NCBI RefSeq assembly: GCF_963678635.1
Contig: NC_087068.1
Coordinates: 5,857,563-5,921,562 of the forward strand
From: Symsagittifera roscoffensis
Lineage: Eukaryota > Xenacoelomorpha > Acoela > Convolutidae
Reading direction: 5' to 3'
DNA: 64,000 nt
The notes under the pieces are model-generated. The model saw nothing but the letters and a program-made list of their open reading frames with translations, searched no databases and had not been told where the DNA came from. Shown in pieces: positions 22,751 through 33,629 of the stretch; position 1 is the stretch's first letter, and each line of letters begins with the position of its first letter. The position numbers and the translations under genes were made by a program.

Positions 22751-23035
22751 CTATGTCGATAATTCCCCACTCGCTGCCTCCGTGTTCTTCAAATCGATTT
22801 CGGCTTGTCTGTTCCTCGTGTTCTGTACCGCAGCCAGTGCTGAGTTGTGTTTGGGATTAATTTGATTCTTCACCGCCTCCCAAAACAACGGACAGTCCAT
22901 CCTGAAATGGCCCTCTTGATTACAGAAGAAGCAACTTGCGCCTATTTTGATGATTAAGCCACTATAGGACTCATGTTCCTCCGTTTGGCTCTTGTCTTCT
23001 TCAACCGGCGCGTATCCCAGACTTTTCACGCCTTA
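22751..23035 (-). pseudogene. Gag nucleocapsid with one CCHC zinc knuckle
   Basis: Contains a C-x2-C-x4-H-x4-C knuckle (CFFCNQEGHFRMDC), which binds element RNA for packaging. It follows the capsid segment after a gap of broken frame and leads in-frame, through one TAG, into the protease segment. Confidence 0.85.
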
Positions 23036-23199
23036 TTTTTATGTCGTGGAATCCGCAGCGTGATGATCCGCTGATCCGAACTTTGCGCTTGACCTACATT
23101 TATCCATGTCATCTCTCGGCTTGTACCAGAACGACCTTTGTGGTATGCTTCCGCCTTGCATATTCCTGCCTTCTGAGTACGAGTACTTTTTCAGTTTCA

Positions 23200-23805
23200 T
23201 CAACATGAACTCCCTAGACTTTGTCTCATCTCTTCTAGAGTCGGTGGATTATCCTTTGAAAGGTTATAATACGTCGCCAACATCGTTCTCAAGTCGTCAC
23301 TTTTTACCCCGTCGATAAACTTAGTGGCGATGCTGAAATTTCTTCTGTTTGTTGATTCTTCCGGATCGCTCCTTCTTCTCAGGCTCTCAAGATCATCCAG
23401 GAACCAATCGATTGACTCGTCGTCCCTTTGTCTTCTTTCTTCAAATTTCTTCATAGGTTGGTGGCCCTTCATTCCTGATCCGAATCGATTCAACAGTATT
23501 TCGAGGATCTTATCTGCCGTATCACGTTCCTCTTTCTTCTTTGCTACTACGCATTTCAACACTGCGCCCTCTAGATTGCTCAGAATTGCTGTGCAGGCCT
23601 GCCTTTCGTCATTCAAATTGTCCTGTTCTAAATGTAGTCCCATGACTTCCACCCTTGTGTCAATGGAGCCATCCGAGTCGTCTTTGATTTCTTTGGGTTT
23701 CTTGAAGGTCTTCCTGGATTTACCACTTCCTCTTTCACTCGAGTCAGTGTTCCTTGTCGCAAGCGCTTCCAGAGTCCTGTTCATCATTCCCAGGTGCTTG
23801 CCCAT
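23200..23805 (-). pseudogene. Gag capsid domain
   Basis: An uninterrupted frame of about 200 residues with the Ty3/gypsy gag pattern: ACTAILSNLEGAVLKCVV, ADKILEILLNRFG, FEERRQRDDESIDWFLDDLESL (the QxxxESxxxFxxxL-type helix) and TKFIDGVKSDDLRTML. It would form the capsid shell. The N-terminal part reads on from the coiled-coil segment after a frameshift at about 23806. Confidence 0.75.
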
Positions 23806-23806
23806 G

Positions 23807-24760
23807 TCATTTTCCAGGTGCTACATTAGTGTTCATACTGGAGTCCTCTGGTGTATTCATGGTGTTTGATGTTCCACCCCTCATAATGGTCTTGGACCCC
23901 CTGTCCCTGTGCTCGCTGCAGTCCGGGGTAACGTTGTAGACTCCCGTTTTTTCAATGAAGTCAACTCGGTTTTTTCTATGAAGCGGTTCAATGAAGTCAA
24001 CTCTGGCGCCTTGCGGTCTATCTGCTACCAGTTTGTCTTGCGCTGTAGAGTTTCTCAAGAGAGCATCCAATTTGGACTGTATGGCACAAGACCTTTCAGC
24101 TTGGTCTTTGCTCATTGTGACCACTCTCGTCTCTACATTCCACAAATTTTTGTTCATAGTGTCGTACCGTTGCTTCATTTCCTGGATATCCTTTTTGATA
24201 TGTTTTTCTCGCTCTTTGTCAGTAGCCTCTACCTTGTCGGACATTTGCTGTAGCTTTTCTTCCGTCGCGCTTGCCAGGTTAAAGCAGTTGTCTAGATTCT
24301 CGTTCTTGTTGTATCATATTTCCTTTTTTAGCCTTGTCGATCCTCTTCGCTGCACTTTAATTTTTGTCGATTTACTCCAACTTTGCCATCAAGTCGCCCA
24401 GCTCAAGAGAAGTTGTTTTTTCATGGTTAGCTGTCGCCCCACGTTTGATCTGCTCATCGTCTTGTTTGGCCGCTGTTGTTTTTGCGGAAACTGTTCCAAA
24501 TGTTTTGCTTTTCTCGGTCTTTAGTACCACCTCTTCTTTCTCTCTTGGTTTCATTCCGACCATCGCTGCAACATTCTATGTGAACGGCGTTCTTTTTGTT
24601 TGAGAATCGTCTTTTATTGTTTCCGGCTTGTTGCCTGTTGTGTCCTCTACAATATCAATTGGTGAAATTTCTATCGTCTTCTTTTATTGTTCTACCGCAT
24701 TCGGCATTGGTGTTGATTCCGTTGTCTTCTTTTCAACTTCGTCAATACTCTGATCTGGTA
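23807..24760 (-). pseudogene. Gag N-terminal region (matrix-like, coiled coil)
   Basis: Broken frames on -. Between about 24760 and 24300 an open but stop-ridden frame reads TPMPNAVEQ, EISPIDIVEDTTGNKPE and MKPREKEEVVLKTEKSK. The 24244-23807 frame starts at ATG 24244 (MSDKVEATDKEREKHIKK) and holds a coiled coil (MKQRYDTMNKNLWNVETRV) and a linker. The true start of gag is unclear; the conserved leader ends at 24790. Confidence 0.55.
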
Positions 24761-24894
24761 TTCTAAAATTTTAAAAGAAAATCTACAAAGTATTCCTAAT
24801 TCTCTTAAGAAAAAACCATTCGAGCTCTTAACCTTAATAGTATGGACTTTTGGCTGTTTTTGATCGTTCTGACTGCTGGTTCCTGGTGCTTTTA

Positions 24895-25440
24895 CTCAAG
24901 TGCTGGGACACATCACACTATCCCAAGACGTCTTTTAAGTCTCCTAGGACCCTATGCTCAAAAGTTAGTACACCTCGTACTGTCCCAAAATCTCTTTGTC
25001 CTAGTGTTGGGACACTTCGCACTGTCCCAAGAACCTTGGTCCAAGTGTTGGGACACTTCGTACTGTCCCAGGACCTTTCGTCCTGGTGTTGGGACACTTC
25101 ACACTGTCCCAAGACCTAGTGTTGGGCACCTCGCACTGTCCCAAGACCCCTCACTCAAGCGTTGGGACACTTCGCACTGTTCCAAGACCCCCACTCAAGT
25201 GTTGGGACACTCTGCACTGTCCCAAGACCCCTCACTCGAGTGTTGGGACATTTAAAACTGTCCCAAGACTGCCTGCTCAAGTGTTGGACACTTCGCACTG
25301 TCCCAAGCCCCCCACTCAAATGTTGGGACACTTCGCACTGTCCCAAGACCCCTCACTCAAGTGTTGGGACACTTCATCCTGTCCCAAGAACACTCACTCA
25401 AGCGTTGGGGCACTTCGCACTGTCCCTGAACCTCTTTGTT
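24895..25440. repeat. Hairpin minisatellite, about 41-base unit, about 13 units (A1)
   Basis: Tandem units of about 40-41 bases. The consensus core is TTGGGACA, an 8-base loop CTTCGCAC, then TGTCCCAA, a perfect 8-base inverted repeat inside each monomer, followed by GACCCCTCACTCAAGTG. Shorter versions occur in A2 and A3 and an inverted one at 53397-53830. As part of the leader RNA it could fold into a row of stem-loops. Confidence 0.9.
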
Positions 25441-25743
25441 CTACCCAAGTTTTACCTACTAGCCCCCTGTAATTTCCTCCCTTTATTTATCCGGTGCAAG
25501 TCGAAACACGACTTGTTAGCAAGCCTCTTGTGATCACCTAGTCGTCAAAAACCGATAAAACTAGTTCCGAAAACGTAAAAAATTTACCTTGAGCGAGATG
25601 GCTGCTAATCCTCTTGAGCGAAAACTGTAGAAACTGTTTCCAAGCTCTGCCCAAGTAAAAACGTATCCTCAAAACAGTGGGTGTCCGCTTATCCAATTTT
25701 ACACTTATTTCCGATAACGTAATGTGAATTTTAACGATACCCG

Positions 25744-26051
25744 ATTGACCCAACAGAACACCCCTGTGTGTCCTTCTCTTTGTTCTGATTCTGTGCTGGT
25801 TGTCTCCGTGGCGTGTCCAGCACATCTCTTCAGCACCACTTTCCCACTTGGCTGGTTACCTGTTCCAGCTAAGTCTCCTAGTGGTCCGCCGACTGACCAA
25901 ACAGAACACCCTTGTGTGCCCTTCTCTGTTTGTTCTTACCCGTGCTGGATGTCTCTTCGGCGTGTCCAGCACTTCTCGGGTCCCCTTCCTGAGAATCACT
26001 TTCCCACTTGGCTGGTCACTTTTTCCAGTCAAGTCTCCTAGTGGTCCGCTG
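25744..26051. repeat. Duplicated leader module with GTGCTGG/CCAGCAC hairpins (A1)
   Basis: Two tandem copies of about 150 bases (junction about 25893), each starting with a TGACCMAACAGAACACCC segment and ending CTCCTAGTGGTCCGC. Each carries a stem GTGCTGG ... CCAGCAC with a 17-base loop: 25792-25799 with 25817-25824, and 25942-25948 with 25966-25972. The same duplication and stems exist in A2 and A3. Confidence 0.8.
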
Positions 26052-26508
26052 AAATTGCAAGCTATCTGAAAACCCTTAACAACGCCCCACTATCGGGCAT
26101 CTGATAAAGTCGCTGATTTGATTGAAACAATCGGTCCTTTTGAAAAACAGTATGGGTATACTATTTCAATTAAAGTAAAAGTTTGATCCACCCAATCTGG
26201 AAGTCAAAGCCACTGTCTTTTTTTTGTTTTAGGGTTTTTTGTTCCTGTTTCTATTCTTTTTGATTTTTGTTTTGCTTTTTGTCTTTTGCTCGTTTTTCGT
26301 CCCCCTAGTTACCCCCTTTACTCGGTTTGCTAGGCCTCGTTCGGAGAGCGTACCAGGAAGTTTTCTCGAGTTTTCCTAAAAAGATATCACGGCTCAACCG
26401 GAATGTTTACACGTTCCCGCTGAACCGTACCACCGGTACTCTAGAATGGGCTTGTAGCCCGGAGCTGTGTCAAGTGCGTTTGATCCCGTAGTTTTGATGT
26501 CGTAAAAA

Positions 26509-26523
26509 CACCCAGGAGCGCCA
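26509..26523 (-). other. Candidate tRNA primer binding site
   Basis: On - the sequence 11 bases after the LTR end reads TGGCGCTCCTGGGTG, whose complement ends in GCGCCA, as a tRNA 3' end would. A2 has a diverged version at 31202-31216. The 11-base gap from the LTR is longer than usual, so this is tentative. Confidence 0.35.
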
Positions 26524-26534
26524 TAAAAACACTA

Positions 26535-27428
26535 TGTAACAGTCGCCTACTTAAATTACCAATGAGGTTAAAGAATAATAGGCCCTATAACCTTTGGCCC
26601 AAGAGTAAGGGACACTTTCTCTTGAGTTTTCCACCTCAAGCGGTCGGAGCCAATTCGGTTCACTTGCGACATGAGACTAAAACCCGTGTTACAGCTTAAA
26701 GGCCACTACCAAAATCCCCCCAATCTAAAATAAGAACGCCCCCATATTCAGGTTTCAAAATACCCAAAATACGCGAAAGCCGTTAAAAACAGAATCGGAA
26801 CCTTATGAATATTTACTTTTTATTAGACAGTGGACCTTTGATCCAGTTCAATTGGATCAACCTACAAACTCTCCCTAACTCAACATAACAATATGAAACA
26901 CACTCAAGAAAATTAAATTTGGTACTCACATACCGACACGACCTCTAGAATTGAGTAACTAAATTATGAAGCAACTCTAGAGTTGAAGGGTATAAGTTTA
27001 AACCGAGAAGATTGTAATGTATTAGTTATAGCTCAAGAAATAATTTTTGGGTCTGGACCTTTGGGAGAATTCGGTTGTCCACCTTTTCACCGAAGGTTCA
27101 CTCTAGTCCACCTGAATTTAATCTCCTTCCACTCGTTACTACTTTCTGTCTTCTGTCAAGAATAATACAGCTCTACTCTTGTTCGAATTATATGTCGGAA
27201 ACTGCGAATAGCAGTTTTCCGCGGCTATTTTGGACTACTTTCTCGCGATTGTAGTTTGAATCTTCTGATCTTATTTTTCTGATATTTTTAGTTGTCGCGA
27301 GAAATTTGAACATGACATGCTCAATTCGAATTTTTGAAAAATTGAATAACTACAATTCAAGACTAGAGGTTTTCTCAAGACTAGACGTTTTCTCAAGGTC
27401 AAACTTCCAAAATTGATCAACTGGCACA
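26535..27428 (-). repeat. LTR copy 1
   Basis: 894 bases. In element sense (-) it begins TGTGCCAG and ends CTGTTACA, giving TGT...ACA ends. It lies between leader A1 (downstream on -) and X copy 3 (upstream on -), so it can be the 3' LTR of the X3 unit and the 5' LTR of the gag-pol unit. On the upstream side the flank CCGG(T/G)AGTA is weakly purine-rich. Confidence 0.85.
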
Positions 27429-27734
27429 TACTACCGGACTCAAGTTCTATGTCCTCATCGCGTATCATCGTCTGTCAGTGAGCCCCCAGAATGTTGAGTG
27501 CGTCTCAAGATACAGCGCCAGTGGTCATTTACAGAAGTTTGCAGCAGATTTAATTTCATCTACACCCCCAAAATTCACAACCATGCAAAATGGTCACATT
27601 ATCGTTAAACAGCAATCAAAATCTGCATAAACCTGCACCCCAACTTCCGCTTTGTAAGCTGATGATTAAAATTTTCTTTGTTTTACCCTTTCAGAAAATT
27701 GTCATGCAGCGTTTTGATTTTTAAAGTGGTAATC
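27429..27734. other. 3' untranslated region of the X3 unit
   Basis: No gene. Alignable with 33363-33640, the equivalent stretch between X2 and LTR 3, except that 27429-27510 contains an extra short insert (about ATCATCGTCTGTCAGTGAGCCCC). Confidence 0.6.
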
Positions 27735-29890
27735 GCATTACGATGGGTTAACAAGGGTCTCTTGAAAGCTTCCGGTCCTATTTCGGCCAGGAACTGTCGA
27801 TACCCCTACTGATGTTTCTTTGTGTGATCCTTCGTCACCGTGAATAATCAAGACGTCAACATCGCTCGAAACCATGCGAAGAATCTCATGCGACTCCACA
27901 CGTGCCTCACCTCCGTAAATATAGAGAATACTTTGCACGCAGTCTCAAACAACTCAAGCCTCCGGTTGTAATAAATGGCATGTATTGATTCCGCTGTTGG
28001 TGCCCTCGATTCTCGATAATTCGTCACGCTTTCTTCGACCCATCGCAACGCCAGCATCGAGCTCACCACGAAAAAGGTTACCTTCTGCTGATGTTCAGGT
28101 AACCCGACTGACCAATTTTCTTCCACGTCTCATATCAAGCAGAGGTTGGAATGCTCCGGATACCAAACTGTCTGTGCCGGGCAGTGGCATAGGCATTCGC
28201 CATGTGTCAGATTGATACTCCGGAGGTTGCGCTCTCCCAAAGTTTCCAACAGAGGTTTAAATTCCGTCATCTTCTCATGTGTTACGTCATTTTCCTCCAT
28301 GGCTGGGGCACTTTTCATCGCTTTCCCGATTGTGTTCTAACTCTCGAAATCACTCGTGTTTTCGCTTTCCAAGCTCAAGCATTCCCCCCCCCCCCCAGAC
28401 CTCACCCAAGTTCTCCCATTGATCCTCCGGCCCAGCACCCAGGATCTCCCTCAACAGTCTGTGTGAGTGATTCGACATTTGAGCCAGGCGTACACACTAG
28501 GGTACCGAGAAGGCTTTGTCAATTAACACCCTCTGACTAGATGTCTTCACCATAGCCATATTTAATGGGTAGTGGCTTCCACACCGATTGGCCATTATCA
28601 ATCGCACGAGAGATTTCGCATTCATTGGCAAATTGTAGGCTTCACTCACGGGAAACCCAATCTCAGCTTCAATACCAATCTTACATACTCTGATGTGCTT
28701 TTGGACCATCTGTAACACTCCAGGCCATGACTCCTTGCTCAACGATGTCACCAATTGGCGTTCGGATTCTAGGATCTCCAGTGATTGCAAGCTGCACATC
28801 CTCGAGGAGAATCCCAATGCCGTCGCTATGATCACCGTGGTGCTCGCATAGCACTCAGCCACTATCTGCACCTCACTTTTCTCCTTCTGCGTGATGTCAC
28901 TTAACCACGTGGCCAGTTCTTCCTTCTGAAACGATTGTAATCTGACGCAGGATCGTCCATCGCAGGAAAGTTCTCCACCTCTTTACACCAGGTCCAGGAA
29001 ACTACGCGGTTCCATTTTCTTCACTAGTTTTTCTTGATTGCTTGCCGTTTCCTCCGACTCCTTTCGATGAGGTAAGATTTGTTTGTGCACAACATTCGGA
29101 GTCCCTAAATCTTGATCGTTTTCGCTGCTGACAATCTCACTCGCTCCGTGATTTCTTCATCAGAATCGCGTGGGGATGAGGGCACCAAGAGGGTCTCAGC
29201 ATTTTCCAAACAGTCCCCAATTTTGTGACCAGCATGTCATTTCCATATCCCATCTTTAGTTCCACTCTCTTGTTCGAGCGCGTCACGCTGATCCACTCTG
29301 GCATATTCTCAAACAACAGACCCAGGCCTGGCCTTTCCCTTTCTGTCGGATCGATCTCGATGATTTTCTACGTCCAGAACTTCAAAAACTCCGCCACCTC
29401 AAAAATCATGTAGGCGTTCCCGGCCTCCAAATCTAAGAAGGTTAAGCTATCCCCATCACTCCAAATACCTCTTGATGTTCTCAGCGTTTTGTGGGTTTCA
29501 TACTTTGTTCTGCTCGGGCCAGGTCACGATGTACGTCATGCCCCTCACCGAATTTCTTGCTGTAGACTCTTTTCGCCAAGCTTAAGTTTATTCTGCGAGG
29601 TCAAAGCCTCCAATGCCACTCCCGAAAAACTCCACGTGAACATTTAATGTCCTGCCGTGTGGACAAAAGGATTCGCAATCAAAGGCAACGCTGATGACGG
29701 TGCTCTCATTGCATCTTCAAAAAACTCATGCATCAGGTTCTCCCAAGATCGCATCGTATTCCTAATTCTCTTAAGGAAAATCATTCGAGTTCTTAATCTT
29801 AGTAGTACGGACTTTTGCCTGTTTTTTGATCGTTTTGACTGGTTCCTGGTGCTTTTAATCAAGTGCTGGAACACTTCAAACTATCCCAAG
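27735..29890 (-). pseudogene. X-family ORF, copy 3
   Basis: Unrecognised protein, nearly the same as copy 2 (33630-35940). On - it begins SWENLMHEFFEDAMRAPSS, TAA, then MFTWSFSGVALEALTS. Relative to copy 2 about 278 bases are missing at about 29575, with the sequence AGA at both breakpoints, so the segment with RRKDACFLRWI is gone. Later landmarks: WISVTRSNKRVELK, LVTSLSKESWPGVLQMVQKHIRV, KMTEFKPLLETLGERN, CLI-TGA-DVEENWSVGLPEH, TLRWVE-like helix and AFKRPLLTHRDAITT. It occupies the place of gag-pol between leader A2 and LTR 1. Confidence 0.6.
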
Positions 29891-31227
29891 ACGTCTTCTA
29901 AGTCTCCTAGGACCCTATGCTCAAAAGTTAGTATACCTCGCACTGTCCCAAAACCTCTTTGTCCTAGTGTTGGGACGCTTCGCACTGTCCCAAGGCCTCT
30001 CTGTTCTAGTGTTGGAACACTTCGTTCTGTCTCAAGACCCCTCACTCAAGTGTTGGGACACTTCGTCCTGTCCCAAGAAAACTCACTCAAGCGTTGGGGC
30101 ACATCGCACTGTCCCTGAACCTCTTTGTTCTACCCAAGTTTTACCTACTAGCCCCCCTGTAATTACCTCCCTTTATTAATCCGGTGCAAGTCGAAACACG
30201 ACTTGTTAGCAAGCCTCTTGTGATCACCTATTCGCCAAAAACCGATAAAACTAGTTCCGAAAACGTAAAAAATTTACCTTGAGCGAGATGGCTGCTAATC
30301 CTCTTGAGCGAAAACTGTAGAAACTGTTTCCAAGCTCTGCTCAAGTAAAAACGTATCCTCAAAACAGTGGGTGTCCGCTTATCCAATTTTACACTTATTT
30401 CCGATAACGTAATGTGAATTTTAACGATACCCGATTGACCCAACAGAACACCCCTGTGTGTCCTTCTCTTTGTTCTGATTCTGTGCTGGTTGTCTCCGTG
30501 GTGTGTCCAGCACATCTCTTCAGCACCACTTTCCCACTTGGCTGGTCACCTGTTCCAGTTTAGTCTCCTAGTGGTCCGCCGACTGACCAAACAGAACACC
30601 CTTGTGTGCCCTTCTCTGTTTGTTCTTACCCGTGCTGGATGTCTCTTTGGCGTGTCCAGCACTTCTCGGGTCCCCTTCCTGAGAACCACTTTCCCACTTG
30701 GCTGGTCACTTTTTCCAGTCAAGTCTCCTAGTGGTCCGCTGAAATTGCAAGCTATCTGAAAACCCTTAACAACGCCCCACTATCGGGCACCTGATAAAGT
30801 TGCCGATTTGATTGAAACAATCGGTCTTTTTGGAAAACAGTATGGGTATACTATTTCAATTAAAATAAAGGTTTGAGCCACCCAGTCTGGAAGTCAAAGC
30901 CACTGACTTTTTTTTTGTTGTATGGTTTTTTGTTCCTGTTTCTACTCGGTTTGTTTTTTTTGTTTTGCTTTTTGTCTTTTGCTCGTTTTTTGTCCCCCTA
31001 GTTACCCCCTTTACTCGGTTAGCTAGGCCTCGTTTGGAGAGCGTACCAGGAACTTTTCTCGAGTTTTTTTTAAAAGATATCACGGTACAACCGGAAGGCT
31101 TACACGTTCCCGCTGAACCGTACCACCGGTACTCTAGAATGGGCTTGCAGCCCGGAGCTGTGTCAAGTGAGTTTGATCCCGTAGTTTTGATGTCGTAAAA
31201 ACACCTAGAAGCGCCATAAAAACACTA
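29756..31227 (-). mobile_element. Retroelement leader, copy A2
   Basis: Same organisation as A1 with a shorter minisatellite (about 29865-30120, about six units) and the duplicated hairpin module (stems 30482-30489/30507-30514 and 30632-30638/30656-30662). On - it connects LTR 2 to X copy 3. It is closely similar to A1 across its length, so the two diverged recently. Confidence 0.75.
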
Positions 31228-32108
31228 TGTAACAGTCGCCTACTTAAATCACCAATGAGGTTAAAGAAAAATAGGCCCTATAACCTTTGGTTCAAGAGTT
31301 AGGGACACTATCTCTTGTGTTTTTCTACCTCAAACGGTCGGAGCCAATTCGGTTCACTTGCGACATGAGAGTAAAACCTTTGTTACAGCTTAAAGGCCAC
31401 TACCAAAATACCCCCTCACTCTAAAAAAATAAGAACGTCCCCATACTTAGGTCTCAAAATACCCAAATTACACGAACGCCGTTAAAAACAGGGTTGGAAC
31501 AATCCGCACAGTTACTTTTTATTAGACAGTGGAGCTTCGATCAATTTCAGATGGTTAAACCTAAAACTCTCCTAACCTCAATATAACAATTTAAAACAAA
31601 CCCATGAAATTTAAACTGGGTACTCAAAAACCGGCACACTCTAGAATTTGAGTAACTAAATTAACAAGCAACTCTAGAATAACTGAGGAATTAAGTTTGA
31701 ATCGAGGAGTTTTAAATGAATAAGCTCCAGCTTGAGAAATGAGTTTTGGGGCTGGACCACTCGGTTGTCCACGTTTCCACTGAAGGTTCACTCTGGTCCA
31801 ATACTGGTTCGCTTTCTTCTCCACTCGCGATCACTCTGTCTTCTGTTAAGAATGATACAGCTCTACTCTCGCATAATCTTATACCTGGAAATTGCGAATA
31901 GCAATTTCCCGCTGCTTTTTTGACTACTTTCCCGCGATTGTAGTTCGGTTTTTCTGTTCTAGTTTTCTGATGTTTTCAGTTGTCGCAAGAAACTTGAGCA
32001 TGACATGCTCTATTCGAATTTTTGAAAAATTGCATTTCACCCCAAAATTCCAAATCAAGTCTTTTGCGTTTCGCAAGGTCCAATTTCCAAATATGACCAA
32101 CTGGCACA
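31228..32108 (-). repeat. LTR copy 2
   Basis: 881 bases with TGT...ACA ends in element sense. 5' LTR of the A2-X3 unit by position. It is somewhat more diverged from copies 1 and 3 than these are from each other, and closer to copy 0 in parts (for example the GGGTTGGAACAATCCGCACAG segment). The outer flank (32109 onward) is unrelated to the other copies. Confidence 0.85.
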
Positions 32109-32457
32109 CAAATTAACGTAATTACATGCAAAAATAGTGAGTTCATGGCTGCGTCCTAGTATCCACAGACCACGATATCACTCCTAAAACAGGGCTACTA
32201 CTTATTGTTATTTTCTCGTTGTTTTTGTTCAGTAGAGAATTGTCATTTTTCAGGGCAACCTCAGGAAGCTAAAAAACCTTAACTCGAGACATCCTCAGGA
32301 CATCCTCAGCAAGCGAAAAAACTTTAAAATAAAGAGTCATAGTTCTCTCCCGAGACCCTTCCAGATCCTTGAATCCGGACCAAGAGCTGTCTTGTCTCTT
32401 TCCAGAAGGCTCGTCACGTCGTCCCAACATCCTTCCTAGTTCTCGGAAGTTGCTTCG
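32109..32457. other. Spacer between LTR 2 and LTR 3
   Basis: No gene seen. Unique sequence in this window, with a local repeat (ACATCCTCAGGACATCCTCAG). It may be pre-insertion DNA between two elements. Confidence 0.5.
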
Positions 32458-33362
32458 TGTAACAACAGTGTCTACTTAAGTCACATATGAGGTTAAAGAA
32501 ATATAAGCCCTATAACCATTGGCTCAAGAGTCAGGGACACTATCTCTTGAGTTTTCCACCTCAAGCGGTCGGAGCCAATTCGGTTCACTTGCGACATGAG
32601 ACTAAAACCCGTGTTACAGCTTAAAGGCCACTACCAAAATCTCCCCCCCCCGCAATCTAAAAAATAAGAACGCCCCTATACTCAGGTTTCAAAATACCCA
32701 AAATACGCGAAAACCGTTAAAAACAGAATCGGACCCTTATGTATATTTACCTTTTGTTAGACAGTGGACCTTTGATCCAGTTCAGATGGATCAACCTAAA
32801 AACTCTCCCTAACTCAACATAACAATATAAAACACACTCAAGAAAAATAAATTTGGTACTCACATACCGACACGACCTCTAGAATTGAGTAACTAAATTA
32901 TGAAGTAACTCTAGAGTTGAAGGGTATAAGTTTAAACCGAGAAGTTTGTAATGTATTAGTTATAGCTCAAGAAATAAGTTTTGGGTCTGGACCTTTGGGA
33001 GACTTCGGTTGTCCAACTTTTCACCGAAGGTTCACTCTGGTCCACCTGAATTTAATCTCCTTCCACTCGTTACTACTTTTTGTCTTCTGTCAAGAATAAG
33101 ACAGCTCTACTCTTGTTCGAATTATATGTCGGAAAATGCGAATAGCAGTTTTCCGCGGCTATTTTTGACTACTTTCTCGCGATTGTAGTTTGAATCTTCT
33201 GATCTTATTTTTCTGATATTTTTAGTTGTCGCGAGAAATTTGAGCATGACATGCTCAATTCGAATTTTTGAAAAATTGAATAACTACAATTCATGACTAG
33301 ACGTTTTCTCAAGACTAGACGTTTTCTCAAGGTCAAACTTCCAAAATTGACCAACTGGCACA
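32458..33362 (-). repeat. LTR copy 3
   Basis: 905 bases, close to copy 1 along most of its length, with a short different start (TGTAACAACAGTGTCTACTT) and a C-rich insert near 32642. It follows X copy 2 on -, so it is the 3' LTR of the A3-X2 unit. Confidence 0.85.
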
Positions 33363-33629
33363 TACTCCCGGACTCAAGTTCTATGTCCTCATCGCGTGTC
33401 AGAATGTTGAGTGCGTCTCAAGATACAGTGCCAGTGGTCATTTACAGAAGTTTGCAGCAGATTTAATTTCATCTACACCCCCAAAATTCACAACCATGCA
33501 AAATGGTCACATTATCGTTAAACAGCAATCAAAATTTGCATTAACCTGCACCCCAACTTCCGCTTTGTAAGCTGATGATTAAAATTTCTTTTGTATTACC
33601 CTTTCAGAAAATTGTCATGCAGCATTTTG
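33363..33629. other. 3' untranslated region of the X2 unit
   Basis: No gene. Alignable with 27429-27734. Confidence 0.6.

Larger units (their letters stand above)
24790..26534 (-). mobile_element. Retroelement leader, copy A1 (between LTR 1 and gag)
   Basis: On - this follows LTR 1 and precedes gag. It is shared with 29756-31227 (A2) and 35943-37138 (A3). All three begin on the coding side at the same base (GTATTCCTAATTCTC), after which A1 continues into gag and A2/A3 continue into X. Content in - order: candidate primer binding site, a T-rich stretch, a duplicated hairpin module, and a hairpin minisatellite. The shared small ORF on - (25825-25538) is probably incidental. Confidence 0.75.

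Noticed and set aside
24895-25440. CRISPR-like look of the 41-base tandem array
   Set aside because: Units are contiguous and similar along their whole length with no unique spacers, in a eukaryotic retroelement leader. It is a minisatellite.
25538-25825. Conserved 95-residue ORF on - in leaders A1 and A2
   Set aside because: A1 and A2 are almost the same sequence, so conservation is not evidence, and A3 does not keep the frame. No protein features.
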